Source of the DNA: Rhodococcus sp. 06-235-1A
GTDB lineage: Bacteria; Actinomycetota; Actinomycetes; Mycobacteriales; Mycobacteriaceae
Length of the DNA stretch: 64,000 nt
NCBI RefSeq assembly: GCF_002258785.1
Contig: NZ_NOYI01000013.1
Coordinates: 62,001 to 126,000 of the forward strand
Direction of reading: 5' to 3'
Shown: positions 60,969-64,000 of the stretch, one piece after another
How the letters are laid out: the number at the start of each line of letters is the position of its first letter
How positions within the stretch are numbered: position 1 is the stretch's first letter
Notes under the pieces: generated by a model
What the model saw: only the letters and a program-made list of their open reading frames with translations
What the model was told of the DNA's origin: nothing
Databases searched by the model: none
Position numbers and translations under genes: made by a program

Positions 60969-60987
60969 TTAAGTAAACCAAACCTAA
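60969..60987. promoter_or_regulatory. IdeR/DtxR-like iron box
   Basis: TTAAGTAAACCAAACCTAA, on the opposite strand TTAGGTTTGGTTTACTTAA, matches the actinobacterial IdeR consensus (TTAGGTTAGSCTAACCTAA) at about 14 of 19 positions. It sits immediately upstream of the siderophore-binding lipoprotein start, so the metal-bound regulator would block transcription. Confidence 0.7.
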
Positions 60988-61006
60988 GTCAATGGTGAAG
61001 AGTCGG

Positions 61007-62695
61007 TCAATCGTCGTACTCGACTCGCACCGACACCGGGTCGGTCTGGAGCGCTCGGAAGCCCGCGCCGATGAGGCGTCCGAGCACCGGATTGTTCGAG
61101 AAGGATCGCGCTCGGAGGGCGACGTCGTCGTCGGGCACGAACGTAGCTGTGCCGGTGCGCCATCGACTGCCCACGCGAATTCGGATTTGGGGCTCGTCGG
61201 CGATGTTGGCTCCCCAGCCGGATCGGGTTCCGTGCTGGGAGATCAGCCATGCTCCGGTCTCGTCGAACACTGCCGACACCGGTACCTGCCTGCGCATGCC
61301 GGACTTTCGCCCGACGGTCTCGATATCGGTGACCAGGGAGGTTCGGACGCCGATCGACGTGAGTCCGTTGACGACCGGATTCGCGATGTGCTTGCCGATC
61401 CAGCGCTCGCGGCGGAACTTCGTCACTGCGGCCGACGTGTCCGTTCGAGCGGAGCTGCGGCGACTGCGAAACGCGTCCCATCCGTTTCGCTGCACCATCG
61501 TCGCCGCCGTCCGCCAGGCCGGACGACTCGAATTCGGCTGCCGCCCAGCGCCGATCAGTTGCAATTGGTCGGTGTGCCACTGTAGGTCGAGAGCTCCGTT
61601 GATCTGCTTGAACGCACTTGCCTTCGAGGGGAGTCGAAGAGCTACCCGCGGCGACTCGACGCGATCGAGCGTGCCGTCGACGAGGGAGCCGGCGACTGCA
61701 GGGGCGAGCGCAGTCGGGCGTCCGAGTCCGACCATGTCGCATTCTCTCGATCGGACGGCCGCATTCATGACCGATCGGGTGCGGAATCCTCCGGTCACGG
61801 CCAACGGAACTGCTCCGGCGGCCTCGCGCACCGTGCGTGCGTACTCCAGGAAATACGCCTCGCGATCTCGGGTGCTCGCAGTGCCCATCATCGCGGGTGA
61901 TTCGTAACTGCCACCGCTTATTTCGATCAGATCGATCGATTCCCGAACGAGATGCTCGACGGTGATACGCGATTCCTCTTCGCTGAACCCTCCGCGCTGG
62001 AAATCTGCCGAATTCAGTTTGATGCCCAGCGCGAAGCTCGGGGACACCGCTGACCTGATGGCGCGGACGATCTCGAGCACAAATCTCATTCGCCCGTCGA
62101 GATCGCCGCCCCAGGCATCGTCACGTTTGTTGGACAACGGCGACAAGAACTGAGACACCAGGTAGCCGTGCGCGCCATGGATCTGGACGCCATCGAAGCC
62201 GGCCGTCTCGGCCACGGCCGCTGCGGTGGCGAATCGGTCGATGATGTCGCGGATCTCGTCCTCGCTCAGCGCCCGCGGTGCCGGAATTCCCGGAATATTG
62301 GGGGCAATGGCGGACGGCGCCACGGGCTTGGTGCGGGTGACGATCGGGTTGGCTTGTCGGCCCGGGTGATTGAGCTGCATCCAGATGGGTGCACCGCCGT
62401 CGGACGTCGCTTTCGCCCATCGCGCAAGGGCATCGCGGTCGCGGTCGTCTTCGATGACCACATTGCCGGGTTCGCCGAGGTGGGATCGGTCGACCATCAC
62501 GTTGCCGGTCACCACGAGTCCGTAGCCTCCGGCGCCCCACTGGCGGTACAGCGTTTCGAGGCGAGAGTCGGGTCCATGCTCGGCTGTTGCCAACCCCTCG
62601 CTCAACGCCGACTTCATTACGCGATTCGGCAGGATCTGCCCGCAGGCGAGTGGAAGTGGGCTGCTCAGATCGACGACGTCGGTGTCGGGGGACAT
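61007..62695 (-). CDS. Fusion: old yellow enzyme (NADH:flavin oxidoreductase) plus Ddn-type deazaflavin domain
   Basis: A 562-residue two-domain protein. Residues 1 to about 390 are an OYE-like FMN oxidoreductase: ILPNRVMKSALSEGLATAEH, IWMQLNHPGRQANPIVTRTK, DGVQIHGAHGYLVSQFLSPL and SNKRDDAWGGDLDGRMRFVL. After a linker, residues 430-562 form a Ddn/nitroreductase-family deazaflavin-dependent domain (VRTSLVTDIETVGRKSGMRR, QVPVSAVFDETGAWLISQHG, WGANIADEPQIRIRVGSRWR), a fold that binds F420 or related flavins. The first domain would reduce activated double bonds; the second could pass electrons from F420 or act on the product. It is divergent from a TetR gene with a perfect palindrome between them. 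I have not seen this fusion described. Confidence 0.88.
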   Translation of the reverse strand: MSPDTDVVDLSSPLPLACGQILPNRVMKSALSEGLATAEHGPDSRLETLYRQWGAGGYGLVVTGNVMVDRSHLGEPGNVVIEDDRDRDALARWAKATSDGGAPIWMQLNHPGRQANPIVTRTKPVAPSAIAPNIPGIPAPRALSEDEIRDIIDRFATAAAVAETAGFDGVQIHGAHGYLVSQFLSPLSNKRDDAWGGDLDGRMRFVLEIVRAIRSAVSPSFALGIKLNSADFQRGGFSEEESRITVEHLVRESIDLIEISGGSYESPAMMGTASTRDREAYFLEYARTVREAAGAVPLAVTGGFRTRSVMNAAVRSRECDMVGLGRPTALAPAVAGSLVDGTLDRVESPRVALRLPSKASAFKQINGALDLQWHTDQLQLIGAGRQPNSSRPAWRTAATMVQRNGWDAFRSRRSSARTDTSAAVTKFRRERWIGKHIANPVVNGLTSIGVRTSLVTDIETVGRKSGMRRQVPVSAVFDETGAWLISQHGTRSGWGANIADEPQIRIRVGSRWRTGTATFVPDDDVALRARSFSNNPVLGRLIGAGFRALQTDPVSVRVEYDD

Positions 62696-62725
62696 GGCGT
62701 TGCTCCGATTCCGGTGGGCTGGAAG

Positions 62726-62743
62726 CTATGCTGAACAGCATAG
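62726..62743. promoter_or_regulatory. Perfect palindromic operator CTATGCTG-AA-CAGCATAG
   Basis: An 18-base palindrome with 8-base perfect arms and a 2-base centre, between the OYE/Ddn fusion gene (start 62695) and the TetR gene (start 62809). It has the same CTATGC/GCATAG arms as the site at 63463 and resembles 6306, so it is probably bound by the adjacent TetR. Confidence 0.75.
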
Positions 62744-62808
62744 ACACTTCGACTGTAGATGTAACTCGATGTTACGTCAATCATGTGTCGTGTTCGGAAG
62801 GGATTCGG

Positions 62809-63402
62809 ATGGCGAATCGAAGCAGCGCTCGCGACGACATGTTGCGCAGCGCCGCGCACCTGTTCCGGCGGCGCGGCGTGGAAGCCACGTCGCTGGCCGA
62901 CGTCATCGATCACGCGGGCGCGCCGCGTGGCTCGATCTACCACCACTTTCCGCGCGGAAAACCTCAGTTGGTGGAGGAGGCGACCCGTACCGCAGGAGCC
63001 ACCATGAGCGCGATGATCTCGGCTGGCCTGGCTTCGGCCGGTCCGTCGGCGACCGTGCGGGCTATTCTCGACGGATTTCGAAGCGAGCTGCTGGCCACCG
63101 ATTTCGTTGCGGGGTGTCCCGTCGCACCCGCGGCGCTCGAGGGGCTGCATGCGCCAGGTGCCGTGGTCGCGGCAGGTGAGTCGTTCTCGTCCTGGGAGGA
63201 CGTGATCGCGGCGTCCCTGTGGCAGCGCGGTGTGACCCGTGAGCGATCGTACGCGTTGGCGACATTCGCGATCGCCGCCATCGAAGGTGCGTTGATCGTC
63301 GCCAAGGCGCAGAGGTCCACCACTGCGTTGGACCGAACGGAGGGAGAGCTGTTGGGCCTGCTCGAGGCGGTGTTGGACGCGGCGCGCGCTCCTCGGTCGT
63401 GA
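62809..63402 (+). CDS. TetR-family regulator (LmrA/YxaF-like), paralogue of 6350
   Basis: A 197-residue TetR repressor, clearly paralogous to the one at 6350. The DNA-binding domain reads DDMLRSAAHLFRRRGVEATS, VIDHAGAPRGSIYHHFPRGK, and the ligand domain AAGESFSSWEDVIAASLWQ. The ATG at 62809 follows GGAAGGG. Two palindromes of the same sequence type, at 62726 (divergent promoter) and 63463 (in front of the pump gene), suggest it represses itself, the fusion oxidoreductase and the efflux transporter together. Confidence 0.93.
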   Translation: MANRSSARDDMLRSAAHLFRRRGVEATSLADVIDHAGAPRGSIYHHFPRGKPQLVEEATRTAGATMSAMISAGLASAGPSATVRAILDGFRSELLATDFVAGCPVAPAALEGLHAPGAVVAAGESFSSWEDVIAASLWQRGVTRERSYALATFAIAAIEGALIVAKAQRSTTALDRTEGELLGLLEAVLDAARAPRS

Positions 63403-63462
63403 AGCCGCATTCACCGACCCTGTTGCTATAACGCGAAGTTACAGTTACTTTCCTTTCGAGAA

Positions 63463-63480
63463 CTATGCCGATCGGCATAG
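63463..63480. promoter_or_regulatory. Perfect palindromic operator CTATGCCGATCGGCATAG
   Basis: An 18-base perfect palindrome 14 bases before the start of the DHA2 transporter, sharing CTATGC and GCATAG arms with the operator at 62726. Probably bound by the TetR at 62809, placing the pump under its control. Confidence 0.78.
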
Positions 63481-63494
63481 TCGAAGGGATTCTC

Positions 63495-64000
63495 ATGTCG
63501 CTGCCTACAACCTCCCGTCATCGAGCAGATGCGTCGCCGAGCAGTCGGCGATACCTGGCGCTGCTCGTCATCTGTATTGCCGAGTTACTTGTCGTTCTGG
63601 ACAACACCGTCGTCAACGTGGCACTGCCCTCCATGGGGTTGCAGCTACGAGCGGATATGAGCGGCCTTCAATGGGTGGTCGACGCCTACACGCTGACGTT
63701 CGCGGGTTTGCTGCTCGCGTTCGGTCACCTCGGTGATCGCTACGGCCGCAAGAAAATCATGATTTTCGGGCTGGCCGGTATCGCGATCATGTCGGTCGGC
63801 GGAGCTGTCGCCGCCGATCTGGGGCAGGTCGTCGCAGCTCGAGCGGCAATGGGAGTGTGTGCGGCCGCGGTGTTTCCGGCAACCCTCGCGCTGATCATCA
63901 ATATTTTCACCGACGCCAAGGAGCGGGCGCTGGCCATCGCAGCCTGGACCGCCATGGCAGGCTTCGCGATCGCGATCGGCCCTACCGCGGGTGGCTTTCT
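63495..64000 (+). CDS. DHA2-family MFS multidrug transporter (partial, 3' end outside window)
   Basis: The first 168 residues of an EmrB/QacA-type (14-helix) drug:proton antiporter. It shows the family helix-1 motif D-N-T-V-V-N-V-A (VVLDNTVVNVALPSMG), the motif-A loop GHLGDRYGRKKIMIFG after helix 2, and several hydrophobic helices before the window ends at a glycine-rich helix-5 segment (AIAIGPTAGGF). Full-length members are 460-510 residues, so about one third is present. The ATG at 63495 is preceded by GAAGGG and by a perfect palindrome, so it is likely regulated by the TetR upstream. Drug range unknown. Confidence 0.92.
   Translation, partial: MSLPTTSRHRADASPSSRRYLALLVICIAELLVVLDNTVVNVALPSMGLQLRADMSGLQWVVDAYTLTFAGLLLAFGHLGDRYGRKKIMIFGLAGIAIMSVGGAVAADLGQVVAARAAMGVCAAAVFPATLALIINIFTDAKERALAIAAWTAMAGFAIAIGPTAGGF

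Noticed and set aside
1..64000. CRISPR arrays, insertion sequences, rRNA genes, prophage genes or an integrase.
   Set aside because: No repeat-spacer array, transposase, terminal inverted repeats, rRNA signature or phage/integrase motif was seen; only a tRNA fragment hints at past integration.

Overview
The window is GC-rich, densely coded actinobacterial DNA. It has many GTG starts, 1-4 bp ATGA/GTGA stop-start overlaps, PucR regulators, a 7Fe ferredoxin, a deazaflavin (Ddn-type) domain and an IdeR-like iron box. Together with the many acyl-CoA enzymes this suggests a Rhodococcus-like mycolic-acid actinomycete; that is inference from gene content, not from a marker gene. There is no rRNA, complete tRNA, insertion sequence or CRISPR array.

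Layout. (1) 1-7.6 kb is an accessory stretch: an alcohol dehydrogenase cut by the window edge, a decayed gene, a frameshifted drug-efflux MFS gene, an isolated 3' fragment of a tRNA (probable attachment-site scar), two more MFS transporters, a TetR regulator with an operator in the shared promoter, and an NAD(P)-binding protein. (2) 7.7-14.4 kb is a tight operon: thioesterase, Baeyer-Villiger-type flavin monooxygenase, an alpha/beta-hydrolase fused to an SMP-30-like beta-propeller, a short-chain dehydrogenase and a PucR regulator, followed by a convergent second dehydrogenase. This reads as a ketone-to-ester/lactone-to-acid module. (3) 14.6-23.0 kb is a molybdenum locus: FdxA ferredoxin, two MoeA paralogues, two paralogous bis-MGD oxidoreductases and a small TOBE-domain molybdate protein. 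(4) 23-25 kb holds small independent genes (NTF2-like, PadR, SGNH hydrolase).

(5) 25.0-49.7 kb is one large catabolic locus. A leftward operon (two NTF2-like proteins, thiolase FadA, multifunctional FadB, a solute-binding lipoprotein, an MDR reductase) is divergent from a rightward operon: three acyl-CoA dehydrogenases, an enoyl-CoA hydratase, a DUF35/thiolase pair, an aminoglycoside-phosphotransferase-like kinase, two SDRs, a zinc alcohol dehydrogenase, an acyl-CoA synthetase, a TetR regulator, an EthD-like protein and a metallo-beta-lactamase-fold hydrolase. A leftward SDR/ABC-importer operon closes it. The same dyad-like operator recurs in front of these transcription units, so the TetR gene at 42.7 kb probably governs the whole locus. 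The adjacent kinase and ACAD11-like dehydrogenase match the logic of 4-hydroxyacyl-CoA catabolism (Pseudomonas levulinate lva pathway; animal ACAD10/ACAD11), so a 4-oxo or 4-hydroxy acid, or a lactone leading to one, is the best substrate guess.

(6) 50-60 kb is mostly ordinary single genes: secreted and small membrane proteins, a cold-shock-domain protein, an orphan ABC-2 permease, a secreted lipase, a luciferase-like oxidoreductase, an enoyl-CoA hydratase, a Rho-N protein, an SRPBCC protein, a PucR regulator and an esterase. (7) 60-64 kb has an IdeR-boxed siderophore-binding lipoprotein, an unusual old-yellow-enzyme/Ddn fusion, and a TetR regulator with perfect palindromes in front of itself and of a DHA2 efflux pump that runs off the window.
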